The notes under the pieces are model-generated. The model was not told the DNA's origin and searched no databases. It saw nothing but the letters and a program-made list of their open reading frames with translations. The position numbers and the translations under genes are program-made. Shown here in pieces: positions 21,792 through 34,679 of a DNA stretch of 64,000 nt. How positions within the stretch are numbered: the first letter of the stretch is position 1; each line of letters opens with the position of its first letter. The DNA is from Sipunculus nudus (taxonomy: Eukaryota > Annelida > Sipuncula > Golfingiida > Sipunculidae), in assembly GCA_026874595.1 (NCBI GenBank), contig CM049311.1:31765176-31829175 (forward strand). Reading direction: 5' to 3'.

Positions 21792-22539
21792 ACCCAAGGG
21801 TTCAACTTAAGTCAAAAGATGTCAGATAAATCATAAAACACTGCACCAAAAACAAACTATGGTACCCCCACAAACATCCCTCATGTATCAACTCCTCCCA
21901 CCTGATCCATTCCTCCATACCATAACCGATCAAAGATGTATGGACATGATAAACTTAGGCAGATACTTAAACCACTGTTAGGCTATGTGCACAGATGCAT
22001 GAAACAACTAGAAAACGGTAGTCAACAAGCGACAATGTGTCTCCGCTGAAGTCAGAGTGGTGCAGGGGAAGTGACAGATGGATTGAGTGGTATGTCTCAC
22101 CACTGCTGAATATAGTCACCTAAAACTCTGAGAAAGGGCATTAATTTATTCAACGAAAACTACGCTCCATAAGCAGCGGTTACGCTATGCTCAACTATTC
22201 GTTCCACTGTAATCGCTGCACAAAACTGCGGTTGTCCATCAGGTATGGGCACCAGATGGTGCTGTCTCTGTTGAATTCCCTCCTGCATTACATTTGACCA
22301 GTCCCCCCCCCTCCCCACGACTAGAATACACAGAATGCAGTTGTCACCTTTCAGGACAGTCTCTATACTAACTTGCTGGTGTGGCCTGAGGTCATTATGT
22401 TATACCCCACTTCACAAATTTCCTCTCTTGCAGTGCCCCGCAACGAGCTCTGCCCCAGCCATCTTTGTTTACATGTGGAGCTAATCAGATTTTGTCTTAC
22501 CCAGCGTCAGTTTGCTGGATGTTTGGCAGCTTGCCAAAC

Positions 22540-23830
22540 CTAAAGAATCCTTCAATTTCTCACAGTGTGTGAATGGAAGGTCTCCAGAAGGTCACACGCT
22601 GTGTTCAGAGCCTACGAAAACACCTGCCATCACCTGTCTGGTCTCCTGGAAAACTCTCTAAGATAGATTGACATGCCAAATTTCAGACAAATAACTTGAC
22701 CCTCTCCTGAGATATGAGCAATTTTCACCCAATGTACATGTATGGATTGACACCACGTGAAAATGATTGCTAATGGCACCACCAGTCTTGAGTACAAGAT
22801 GGAGGAGTCCAAGATCTATAGATATGCACGATTTCAGGCCAATAATGCAAATCACTTCTGAGAAAAGGGCATTAATTTATTCTACAAAAACAGAAAGGTA
22901 ATTGGTGCCACCTGTCTGGTTTATGAATAAAACTCTCCAAGATAGATGTACATGCCAAATTTCAGACCATTACATTGAACCACTCCTGAGATATGAGCAA
23001 TTTTCACTTAAAAGCAATCATGCGAATGGACACCACACAAAAAGAATTACAGATGGCGCCACTAGCTTTGAATACAAGATGGAAGTATCCAAGATCAATG
23101 GACAGGCACATTTTTCAGGCCAATCTGTCCATTAGTTTTTGACTAAATATGCTCACAGTACTGTCAAATGGCAATGATCGGCTATTAAACAGCGTAAAAA
23201 CAAGAAAAGGACAGAAGGTGGCACCACCTGTCTTCCACAGAAGACAACACTATCCAAGATCTTTGGTCAACTTGCTTTTTAGACCAATCCATGCATCATT
23301 TACTGAGATATTTATGATTCTGTATGATTTTCACCATATATGACAATATTCAAGGTCAAGGCCACTATCATAGGAAAGGTCATGACCCCAATTTAAATAT
23401 ACATCATCCGATAACCCATATCTATGTATATGCATAATATATTCCTTAAAATACTGTCAAGTGGCGATGATGGGGGTATTAAATGACATGAAAACAAAAA
23501 AAGGATAATAGGTGACGCCACTAGTTTCCAGTATATGACAACACTATCCAAGATCTTTGGTTAACTTGATTTTTCGATCAATCCATGCAAGATTTCATGA
23601 GATATTTAAGACTTCTTGTGATTTCCCCCCAAAATGGACCTATTCAAGGTCCAGGTCACAATTCTAGTAAAGGTCATGACCCAATTAAAAATAGGCTTCA
23701 TCCTCTCACCCATACCTATGCACATTTCAAGTTCTGTAAAGATCCGTTAAATATTTTTCGAATTATCTCACCTGAAAGAAATCTCTTGGGCGGTTGCAGC
23801 GTGACCATGCCTAAACCATCCTGACTTTGT
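22540..23830 (-). repeat. Family F1 array in inverted orientation
   Basis: Units of about 290 bp repeat phrases such as CACCTGTCTGG, CCAAATTTCAGAC, CTCCTGAGATATGAGCAATTTTCAC and GGCGCCAC (near 22620, 22907 and onward). Read on the minus strand they match the order seen at 1-825. ORFs on both strands are chance openings in the units. The preceding 21800-22540 shows no gene. Confidence 0.65.
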
Positions 23831-24600
23831 CTGGGATACAATGATCAGCAAAAAAGATTAACCACAAAATTATTGTTATTATTTAATATAATTAATTCAT
23901 ATGATAATGGATAGTCTCCAAGCTTATTTTGTTTGTTAGATCATGAAAATGGAACCCTTTGTGAAACAATAAACTAGTGAAAAATTGCTAAATTTTAACC
24001 CCCACAGTATTCTTTATTGGTTGATGAAGAAAATTAATTTGGAGATATTGTGATGCATTTGAAAAATTTACAGATGGACAGGCAAGTGGACAGAATGGAC
24101 TAATACCTTTATTTCAATATCAAGGGAATAATGCATATTAGTTTATATATAAGCCTATTTTTTTAGCATATCCACTTTTTCCATTAATAGTTTTTATCTG
24201 ATTCATTTTTTTTTATTTACAAGTTTTATAAATTTGTTATAAAAAAACTTAAAATATAAGTTAAAATATTAGAATTCTAAGTTGCAATCATTATATATCC
24301 AGAGTGTAGCTCATATTGGGTCATATTATGCATACACATATATTTTATTATTTTTAAATCACAGATGTTTAAACTGAATTTAAAAGAAAATAATGCCACA
24401 ACATGGCATCTACAAGATTATTCCTTGAATCACTATTTAAAAGTTGTGCACCATGGAGTTTTCAGTACATGCTTAATTTTATTCACCGAAATAAAATAAA
24501 AGATTCAGTAAATTTGATAAAATAAAAACATCTTTTCAAATAAATATACACACTGTTGGTTGAATGAGGGACAAACAATATCATTGTGCTAATTACAATC
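23831..24600. other. Strongly AT-rich non-coding region
   Basis: No ORF, RNA gene or repeat partner was recognised. Confidence 0.5.
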
Positions 24601-25510
24601 TCAGCTATAATTGTATCCGCCAAAACAGAGTTTTGCGGATACTATGTTTTCAGCCCACCACTGCCGCCGCCAACGCGTAGGTGTCCGGAGAACTCCTCCG
24701 TAACCGCTGGGCGAAATTTTATGAAACCCCGGATTATGTTCGGGTCACATGTGAACTGCTGCGCCCCCATTTTGTTTTGACCTCTGACCTTTCCTCTGCG
24801 CTCTGCGTCCGTTTGTGCCTCTGTTTCACACATAAACCCACATATCTCGGGAAACGTTTGACCAATCAGGAAAATTTTTTGCACAAATGTAGCCCTTGGA
24901 GAGCTTTATAACATACACAAAAATGGTGGCGCCACCTGCAACCATGTTTGCACATTGTCCGTCTGTTCGTCTGCCTTGGGTTAAAATCACGCATATCTCT
25001 GCAGTGATTTGACTAATTCACCTGAAATTCGGCATGCGTATACATCCTGGATAGCTTTTCTGATTTTATGACAGGTGGCGCCACCTACATTCACGTTTAC
25101 ACTGCAGACATCCAAGCTCATATCTCGGGAACCGTTTGACCGATTGGGCCAAAATTTTGCATGTGTATAGATCTCACATAGCTCTTGATCATACGCAAAA
25201 CTGGTGGGCCACCTGCAGCCATTTTTGCACAGCTCAACTCTGTTTGTCTGCCATGGGATAAAATCACTCATATACATGTAGTGGTTTGATTTATCTGCCT
25301 TAAATTTTGCATATGTATACAACTTGGACGGCTTTCTGGATTTTGTGGTAGGTGGCGCAACCTACATACACAATTTGGCTGCAGACATCCATGCTAATAT
25401 GCAACACTTCACTCTATTTCCCCTTGCCACTCAATCCATGCCTCACTTCACCCGTCCCACTCTGATTTAGGCGGATACACGTAGTCGCTTGTTGACTACC
25501 CGTATTCTAG
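24601..25510 (+). mobile_element. Family F2, Helitron-like element, plus copy
   Basis: The 5' part has a near-perfect hairpin, GTATCCGCCAAAAC with its complement, at 24613-24642. The 3' end has GTAGTC (25481-25486), a 7-base loop, GACTAC (25494-25499), a 7-base spacer and CTAG (25507-25510) followed by T. That is the classic rolling-circle transposon terminus. The middle holds units with ATATCTCGGGAACCGTTTGA, AAAATTTTGCATGTGTATA and GGTGGCGCCACC. No replicase-helicase is encoded. An inverted copy lies at 29491-31102. Confidence 0.8.
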
Positions 25511-25859
25511 TTTATTACTGGAATTAATAGTCAATTTCACACCTTACTTGAAGTTTTTACTCTTCTGAAGTAAGGAATTACTTATCAGATAAACATCCAT
25601 ACTTTCATAGCAATACACCCCTTTGTGGGCACAATTAAATGTGCACTTTAATCATTGTAACCCTGGTGGTACAATACAAAATCTAAAATGTAGCATAGCC
25701 AAGAATAAAATAAAATAGAGAAATTATAACATTCATCTAGTTAATGCACCATCTGGGGGGGGGGGAGTGCAGGGCAGAGGGGAAGCCTGCTAGTAGTGGC
25801 CAAGCTGAGCCAAGGCAAGCTGCCTGGGGTGGGTTACATAATGCAAGTGAAGGCTGTGT
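25511..25859. other. Non-coding spacer with an 11-G run
   Basis: No gene is visible. A run of 11 G lies at 25755-25765, near the start of the following F3 repeat. Confidence 0.4.
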
Positions 25860-26615
25860 TACTAGGTGGGCTAGATGTAAACAACACTTGACATGGTGTA
25901 TGAAAACTTAAATAAAAGCTATTCTTTTCAATCAATTCCTTTGAAATTTCAGATTTTAAAAGATTAAATCCTTATGTATATATGCTGTGAAAATTAAATC
26001 AAGTGCTTATAGGGAAAAAACGTGCCATTGCCAAAGTTGGACAAAATTTAAGGTATCGTTTTTTTATTTATGCTAATAACTTGAAAAAATTGCAAAATTC
26101 AGATCTAATTTTTGGGTAAACAATTGAATCTTGATTAAATAAAGTTATGTTCCTGAAAAAAAGTCTCCAGCTTCAACAATTCTCATGTTAGAGGAGTAAA
26201 TATATTTCCTGATTTTTTAAAAATTGCATTATATTTGGGCCATAACTTCAAAATAATACCCAATACTGACTTAATATTTCATATGTTCATAGAAAATGTA
26301 TGGGAGAATAGGAATACTAAATATGATCAAAAACAGATCAGTGGTTTTGATATTAGGTAGCCTTGAAGTGTAACAATGGCTTTTTTTATGGAAAACGGAG
26401 GTTTTTCCTTAATATCTCGAAGGAACGAAGATCTAATGACCCAATTTTCGGTATGGTAGGAGATTTTGGGGACATCTAATGGAATGCTTAATTTTGGATT
26501 TGTAGGTCCAACGGTTTTAAAACGTGCCCTGTTAACGGACGGACGGCCGGACAGACGACGGACAAAGGACCACGACTATAGCTCAGATGACTTATAGTCA
26601 GCAGAGCTAAAAACA
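25860..26615 (+). repeat. Repeat family F3, one full unit with terminal hairpin
   Basis: It begins near GATGTAAACAACACTTGACATGG, passes AAAAAACGTGCCATTG and GCATTATATTTGGGCC, and ends in GGACGGACGGCCGGAC. The AGCTCAGATGACT hairpin with an A-run follows (26580-26612). It matches 34680-36065 and 8510-9540. Confidence 0.7.
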
Positions 26616-26785
26616 CAATCAAACTGAATCAATTTGATATGTATTGTATATATATATCATTATAAAAATCAACTCTTTTGATCAATGTATTACTAGCTGA
26701 ATATGGAATCAGATTTTATAAGGCAAAAAAATAAATAAAAGGTATGGTTCTCAATTTTAAACCCCCTGCACCAAAACGGTTTATT

Positions 26786-26832
26786 GCTTGCCGGAATCAA
26801 AGATTTCGGCAAGCATGTTAGTCAGTTGCGTA

Positions 26833-26863
<31 letters not shown>

Positions 26864-29109
26864 TGGTTTGTTTGTCTGCACTGTCCTGGCCACAATTTTG
26901 CCACAATCACCTTGAAACTTTCAGAGATGATGGAGAATTGAATTTCTAGGTGCCCTATTGTTTTTGGTTAAAATAGGTTAAAGGTCAAGGTCAAGGCCAT
27001 CGAAAAACCTCGAAACCTTATTTTCCTCATAACTTGGTCAAAAATTGTCGTATCAACCTCATTCTTACCCCATTTCGTTCGTCTTTCCATTGCCCATATC
27101 CTGGTATGATCAACCTTTGTTGGCCTTGTGTCACCTTGTCAGTATGTCTGTCTGTTTCAGGGTTGTTGTCAATTTTGTCAACGGCCTTGTTGTTCTTTCT
27201 GACATTTAGCACTCTCCTGGCCACAATTTTGCCACAATCACCTTGAAACTTTCAGATATGATGGGCAACCAAAATTCTAGGTACCCTATTGTTTTTGGCT
27301 TAAATAGGTCAAAGATCAAGGTCGAGGTCATTAAAAGTATACAAAACGGGTTTTTCTTCATATCTTTGTAACTGTTAGTCATATCTACTTGAACTATAGC
27401 TCATATTAATCGTCATCCAATGGCCTTTCTTCTGGTGGGTATTTGACTCAAATTTGCCGTTTCCATGGTAACACATTTTCGGGGAAAATTATCATATTTG
27501 AAAATCAATGGACTAATTTGTCAGTTTTAATGCTAGAGAGGTCTAGTTTTTTCCATTAGGTTGCATTCGTTTAATACTACATGATGTTATTAAAAGTCTG
27601 GCAATATCTCGTAAGATAGTTCATCAAACGAGATATTTCGAGATTTCATTAATCTTGCCCTGGAGGCCACAGTTTTGCAGGAATTTTTTTTAAAACTGAT
27701 ATATTTCAAGTTTAACCCTAGTATCTCGAATTTGTTTTTTTTCATTTTTTGGATAGGGCCGCTAGGGGGCGCTGGATGCGAACCTCCCCAACATATCATA
27801 TTTTGGCCATATCTCCAAAATTATAAGCCTCAATTACATAAACTATAGCTTATTTTCTTCCTCTGAGTCTTCTCCATAACCTGGTGTAGTAATCTGGTCA
27901 CAATTTTGTGTCACTTTGTTAGTGTGTCTGTCTGTTTGATCGTTGTCCTCAAATTCGCCTGCTTACTCTTGCGTCTCACATATAGCATTCTACAGCCCAC
28001 AGTTTTGAAAGAATCCTTTTGAAACTATTACATCTTAAGTCTTACACTAATATCTCGAAACCAATTTTTCATTTTCCGGATATGGCCGCTAGGGGGCGCT
28101 GAACTGGAACCTCTCCCAACATATCATGCTTTGGCAATATCTCCAAAACTATAAACCTCAGTTACATAAACTGTAGGTATTTTCTTCCTTTGAGTCTTCT
28201 CCATAACCTGGAGTAGTCATCTGGACTCAATCTTGAGTCACTTTGTCAGTGTGTCCGTCTGTTTGTCAGTTGTCCTCAAATTCGCCTGCTTGCTGGTTCT
28301 TGCGTCTTACATATAGCATTCTGTAGGCCACAGTTTTGACGGAATCCTTTTGAAACTATTACACCTTATGTCTTACACTTATATCTCGAAATAAATTTTC
28401 ATTTTCCGGATATGGCCAATAGTGTGCGATGCACACGACCCTCACACACATGCCATTGTATTGGCCATATCTCTACACCCAAAGCCTCAGTTACATAAAT
28501 TATAGCTTATTTTCTTCCTTTGAGTCTTCTCCATAATCTGATTAAGGCATCTGGTTTCAATCTTCTGTCACTTTGTCAGTGTGTCCATCTGTTTGTCCGT
28601 TATCCTCAAAGTCGCCTGCTTGCTGGTTCTTACGCCTTACATATAGCATTCTACAGGCCACAGCTTTGACGGAATCCTTTTGAAACTGGGACATCTAATG
28701 TCATACACTAATAATACGAAACGCGTTTGTCGTTTTTGGAATATGTCCGCTAGAGGGCGCTACAGTCGAACCTCCCAAGTATATCATTAATTCGCCATAC
28801 CTCCAAAACTATTAATCTAAATTACATAAATTATAACTCATTTTCTTCCTTTGAATCTTCTCCATAACTAGGTTAAGTCATCTGGTGTCAATCTTGTCTC
28901 ACAAAGTCAGTATTTCTGTCTGTTCGTCTTTTGTTGTCGGCTTTGTCTGCTTGCCTGTTCTTTTGTCTCATATGTCATTCTACGGGCCACATATTCTCAG
29001 AAATGGCCCTGAGAGTCATTCCATTGATAGAAAACCGACAAAATGTTCTGTCTGTCCCTCTGTGTTTCACTTCCAATTTCCGGCAAGCGTTCGACCTATG
29101 GTCGTCTAG
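26786..29109 (+). mobile_element. Family F4, Helitron-like element, plus copy
   Basis: A 5' hairpin, GCTTGCCGGAATC with GATTTCGGCAAGC (26786-26814), is followed by a (CTGT)n leader and GGTCAAGGTCAAGG. The interior has four ~330-bp units marked by CTCCATAAC(C/T)(T/A)GG near 27870, 28200, 28530 and 28860. The 3' end is CGACC-TAT-GGTCG, T, CTAG (29092-29109), then T. The ends match the minus-strand pair inside 10430-13932, but the internal units differ. Non-coding; the ORFs at 28885-29395 are not protein-like. Confidence 0.8.
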
Positions 29110-29490
29110 TTTTGATTTTCAATGGAAACTTACCAATTTTGAGCTCCCGCCGCTCAGACATTTCTTTCATGAAGATAAAATCATACAGTTTTGTTAAAAT
29201 TCTTTGTTCCGTAGTGCTCATACTGTTTAACAAAATAAATCTGTTATTATCATGCTTTTCCCTTATCATTTGACATTTTGTCGAAACATACAACAAATTT
29301 AAAAATAAAACAAGTGACCCATGGGTCATGACACTCAGCTGACTGGGAAGAGATTCACAAAAGGAAATTTTATCATCAGAATGGTAGATACCCATTCAAC
29401 TGAAGCATCAAACAGATTAACCAACAGGCCAAGATTTAGTCTGTATTTATATATCTGAAAAATAGAGAAAAAAAGTGTAAACTTTAAAAA
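29110..29490. repeat. Spacer containing a TGACCCATGGGTCA terminus
   Basis: The 14-bp palindrome TGACCCATGGGTCA lies at 29315-29328, followed by ACTCAGCTGA. Related ends are at 8118, 33455, 40676 and 41425. Apart from this, nothing was recognised. Confidence 0.5.
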
Positions 29491-31102
29491 CTAGAATATG
29501 GGTAGCCGACAAGTGACTACGTGTAATCTGCCAAAATGAGAGTGAAGTGAGGCATGGATTGAGTGGCAAGGGGAAACAGAGTGAGGTATGTTGCATATTA
29601 GCATGGATGTCTGCAGCCTAAATGTGTATGTAGGTTGTGCAACCTACCACAAATCCAGAAAGCTGTCCAAGTTGTATACATATGCAACATTTTAGGCAGA
29701 AAAGTCAAACCACTACATGGATATGAGTGATTTTAGCCCACGGCAGACAAACAGACAGACTCTGTGCAAAAATGGTTGCAGTTTTGTGTATGATAAAGAC
29801 CTATGTGAGATCTAAACACAAGCACAATTTTGGCCCAATCAGTCAAATGGTTCCTGAGATATTAGCTTGGATGTGTGCAGCGTTAACTAGAATGTAGGTG
29901 GCGCCACCTGTCATAAAATCAAGAAAGCTATCCAGGATGTATAAACCTGCAAAATTTTAGGCAGTTATGTCAAACCACTACAGAGAAATGAGTGATTTTA
30001 GGCCACGGCAGACCAACAGACAGACGCTGTGCAAAATGTGCAAAAATGGTTGCAGGTGGCCCCTCCAGTTTTGTGTATGATAAAGACCTATGTGAGATCT
30101 ATACACATGCAAAATTTTGGCCCAATCGTTCAAACAGTTCCCGAGATATGAGCTTGGATGTCTGCAGCATAAACTAGAATAAAGGTGGCGCCACCTGTCA
30201 TAAAATCAAGATTGCTATCCAGGATGTATAAAACTGCAAAATTTTAGGCAGATATGTCAAACCACTGCCAAGATGTGAGTGACTTTATTGCACGGCAGAC
30301 AAACAGACAGACGCTGTGCAAAAATGGTTGCAGGTGGTGCCACCAGTTTTGTGTATGATAAAGAGCTATGTTAGATCTATACACATGCAAAATTTTGGCC
30401 CGATCGGTCAAACGGTTCCCGTTATATGAGCTTGGATGTCATCAGCGTGAACGTGAATGTAGGTGGTGCCACCTGTCATAAAATCAAGAAAGCTAACCAG
30501 GATGTATAAAACTGCAAAATTTTAGGCAGATATGTCAAACCACTGCCGAGATATAAGTGACATTATTGCATGGCAGACAAACAGACAGACGCTGTGCAAA
30601 AATGGTTGCAGGTGGCGCCACCAGTTTTGTGAATGATAAAGAGCTATGTTAGATCTATATACATGCAAAATTTTGGCCCGATCGGTCAAACGGTTCCCGA
30701 AATATGAGCTTGGATGTCATCAGCGTGAATGAAAATGTAGGTGGCGCCACCTGTCATAAAATCAAGAAAGCTATCCAGGATGTACAGCATGCCGAATTTC
30801 AGGTGAATTAGTCAATTCACTGCAGAGATATGAGTGATTTTAACCAAAGGCAGATGAACAGATGGACACTGTGCAAACATGGTTACAGGTGGCGCCACCA
30901 TTTTTTGTGTATGTTATAGAGCTATCCAAGGGCTACATTAGTATAAATTTTATTTCCTGATCAGTCAAAGGGTTCCCGAGATATGAGCTTGGAAAGCTGA
31001 TAAAATCAAGTCCCAGAGGAGCTCTCTGGAAACGAATGCGGCAACGGCGGAGGAACCCGGTCAAAAACATAGTATCCACAAAACTTCCTTTTGGCGATAC
31101 AA
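29491..31102 (-). mobile_element. Family F2, Helitron-like element, minus copy with expanded array
   Basis: Read on the minus strand, it starts with the hairpin-like pair at 31100-31072. It ends with GTAGTC, a 7-base loop and GGCTAC (29520-29502), then CTAG (29494-29491) followed by T. Its ends match 24601-25510, but it holds more internal units. GGTGGCGCCACC or one-base variants occur near 29900, 30185, 30340, 30475, 30615, 30742 and 30890. Non-coding. Confidence 0.8.
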
Positions 31103-33425
31103 AAATACAGGTGGCTCCACCAGTCTGCAGAAACTAATAAAAACACTTACAAACATCAATATCCATGCAAAGAATCATGGTGATCTCCCCATTAGTTGTT
31201 CAGATACTTCAGCTTTTGTATCAAATTGTCCATTATTCTGAGGGATACTTCGGAGTCCTATAGCTTGAAGGATATGGGTAACAGAGACCTAATTTTAAGT
31301 TTCCACAGGCACTTTTCATAGGCCTTCTTGCATGACAAGAATGAAGATTCTAGGTCCAGTTGTTGCGATTTGTACCCTGTTGACAGATAACCACATCTTT
31401 AAAGGTATCAAAAAAAGAGAAAAAAAATCGTAAAAATTTGAAAAAAAAAGAGGTGGCGCCACCCAGTCTGCAGAAACTGATGGAACAGGTCATGATCAAT
31501 ATGTATGCCGAAAATCATGACCATCAGTGTTGTAGTTATTGAGATACTGCAGTTTTTGTATCAAATTTTCCATTATTCTGGGGGGTAATTTGGAGCCATA
31601 CAGCTTAAAGAATATGGGTAACAGAGACCTAATTTCTGGTTTCCATGGAGACTTTTCATGGGTCTACCTGTGTGTCAAGAATGAAGATTCTAGGTCCAGT
31701 TTTAATGATTTGTGCCCTGTTAACAGATGTTCATAACTTTAAAGGTCTCAAAAATAGAGAAAAAATTCGTAAAAAAAACCCGAACAAATACAGGTGGTGC
31801 CACCAGTCTGCAGAAACTGATGAAACACTCCATGATCAATATCCATGAAAACAATTATGGTGATCTCTGCATTAGTTGTTCAAATACTTCAGCTTTTTGT
31901 ATCAAATTTTCCATTATTCTGAGCTGTACTTTGGAGTGCCATAGCTCAAAGGATATGGGTAACAGAGACCTAATTTCAGGTGTCCATGGAGACTTATCAT
32001 GGGTCTCCCTGTGTGTCAACAATGAAGATTCTAGGTCCAGTCCTTACGATTTGTACCCTGTTGACAGATAACTACATCCTGAAAGGTCTCGAAAATAGAG
32101 AAAAAAAAATTGTGAAAATTTGAAAAAATACAGACGGCACCACCAGTCTGCAGGTACTGATGAAACACCTCTTGATCAATATGTATGCCAAAAATCATGA
32201 CCATCAGTGTTGTAGTTATTGAGATGTTGCAGTTTGTTTTTATCAAATTTTCCATTATTCTGGGGGGTTATTGGGAGCCCCCCATAGCTCAAAGGATATG
32301 GGTAACAGAGACCTTATTTCAGGTTTCCATGCAGACTTTTTATGGACCTCTCAGTGTGTCAAGAATGAAGATTCTAGGTCCAGTCTTTATGATTTGTGCC
32401 CTGTTAACAGCTGTTCACATTTTTAAATTCGTAAAAATAGAAAAATTCAGGTGGCGCCACCAGTCTGCAGGAAGTGATGGAACATCTCATGATCAATACG
32501 TATGCCAAAAATCATGACCATCAGTCAAGTAGTTAATGAGATATTGAAGTTTTTGTATGAAATTTTTAACTTTTCTGGGGGGTCTAATTTATGGTTTCCA
32601 CGGAGACTTTTAATAGGTTTCTCAGTGTGTCGAGAATGAAGATTCTAGGTCCAGCGGTTACGATTTGTGATCACAGATGACAGCATCTTTAAACGTCTCA
32701 AAAATAGAGGAAAAAATTGTAAAAAAATCGAAAAATACAGGTGGCGCCACCAGTCTGCAGGGACTTATGGAACATCTCATGATAAATATGTATGCCAAAA
32801 ATCATGACCATCAGTGTTGTAGTTATTGAGATATTGAAGTTTTTGTATGAAATTTTTTACTATTCTGGGGGGTACTTTGGGGCCCCATAGCTCGAAGGAT
32901 ATGGGTAACAGAGACCTAATTTCTGGTTTCCAAGGAGATTTTTCATGGACCTCTCAGTGTATCAAGAATTAAGATTCTAGGTCTAGGCTTTACAATTTGT
33001 GCCTTGTTAACAGATGTTCACATTTTTAAAGGTCTCAAAAATAGAGAAAAAAATTTGTAAAAAATCGAAAAATACAGGTGGCGCCACCAGTCTGCAGGAA
33101 GTGATGGAACATCTCATGATCAATATGTATGCCAAAAATCATGACCATCCGTGTTGTAGTTAATGAGATATTGAAGTTTTTGTATGAAATTTTTGACTTT
33201 TCTGGGGGGTACTTTGGGGCCCAATAGCTCGAAGGATATGGGTAACAGAGACCTAAATTCTGTTTTCCAAGGAGATTTTTCATGGACCTCTCAGAATCCC
33301 AAGTTACAAGGTTCTAGGATCAGCGGTTGCGATTTGTGCCTGGTTAACGGATGGACAGACGGACGACGGACAAAGAGTGATCGCTATAGCTCAGATGACT
33401 TTCAGTCAGCTGAGCTAAAAACCTG
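31103..33425 (+). repeat. Family F3b tandem array, seven ~340-bp units
   Basis: ATGGGTAACAGAGACC or a partial form recurs near 31274, 31615, 31955, 32299, 32575 (truncated), 32904 and 33238. Each unit also has TACAGGTGGCGCCACCAGTC and a CCTGTTAACAG phrase. The array closes with a GGACGGAC run and the AGCTCAGATGACT hairpin plus A-run (33383-33421). ORFs of 60-114 codons are periodic artefacts. Confidence 0.8.
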
Positions 33426-34679
33426 CTCGAATTTATTTCTGAAACAAGGGACCTATGGGTCACGGCGCTAAGCTGTTATATATGATAAAAAATATGATTT
33501 AGAAATGAGGCACATGCTAGTTTTGTGTGGTAATAAATATAAGCTGTATTATGAGATGTTGTTGTTTAGCTTATGTATGATTTTGATAGTACCTTTGGAG
33601 ACAGGGAAGAGGATTGATTTCATTTATTTTATTAACAAATGGAGTACTATTGTCACACAGACTTTGACTTGGCCATATAACTTATAAGCAGAACATATAA
33701 TATAAGAGTTTAACTATTAATTAAAATTTAATAACAAATATTGTCCCAAATATAATTTTTATTAAAAATAATAAGAAAATCGTATGATTTCTTAAAATGA
33801 AATATAACTGAAATGATTATTAAAATAATATTAAAGAATACATTCATGAATGCATTCATGAATGCATTCATGAATACATTTTGAAAGTATTTGCACTGGT
33901 ATTTATATACATACTTTCATTTTCACCTGAATTCCCATTCTTTATGCAAGAAATTTTATAATGGAGTACATATTCAAATTTGTATTTAAAAACAATTGCA
34001 AAGTTTTCGCACCAGGTCTGGTATTTATTCAGTTTTCACCAAACAATGATGTTGAGAATCCAGAATATACCAAATTCACACATTTAAATAATGATCATAA
34101 GTACCTGGTTTTATGGCTTTTATTTATATTAAAAAAATAAATGTAATATATTCATTTTGGACTAATTTCACATCAATGTACACACTAGACACAGTAGGAA
34201 TCTAGATTAATAACTATCAACTGCATCTTTGTCTATCACTAATTTCCTTCATATGATCCTTAATGATTAGTAATGAATAATATGATTTACTTTTTTATCA
34301 TTAAAATTGAACTGAAAAATACCATAGGTGACTGCATGGTGTTATTAGGAATACGTGACATTCTATCCATTGATACAAGATTCTTATATCATCAGTAACT
34401 GCAAGTTAATTTCCTGTTATTATAAACTAACAAATTCCTTTTCTATTTTTCTTTAATTTGTAATTAAAAAACCAATAAAAATTTATTAATTTATTGTTTA
34501 TTGTTATGTTGTTGGTTAAAACTACTAGATGAGTTGGGTTGGACACCTGGATCAACTGTGGCTGGCTATATGCTGCCTGGCTGCCCAAGTGTATGCCTCA
34601 CCTCAAGCATGCATAATTTGCTGAAAGTTCAACAAGGTCAACATACAGGTGACTCAGGAGGGGCTGTTGAGAGAGCCAA
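33426..34679. other. AT-rich non-coding stretch with two short repeats
   Basis: A GACCTATGGGTCAC terminus lies at about 33450-33475. The 12-bp palindromic unit ATTCATGAATGC is repeated about 3.5 times at 33838-33881. The ORF at 34501-34686 is inside the 5' part of an F3 repeat and is not a gene. Confidence 0.5.

Noticed and set aside
24601-31102. An autonomous Helitron
   Set aside because: No replication-initiator or helicase ORF is present between the ends.
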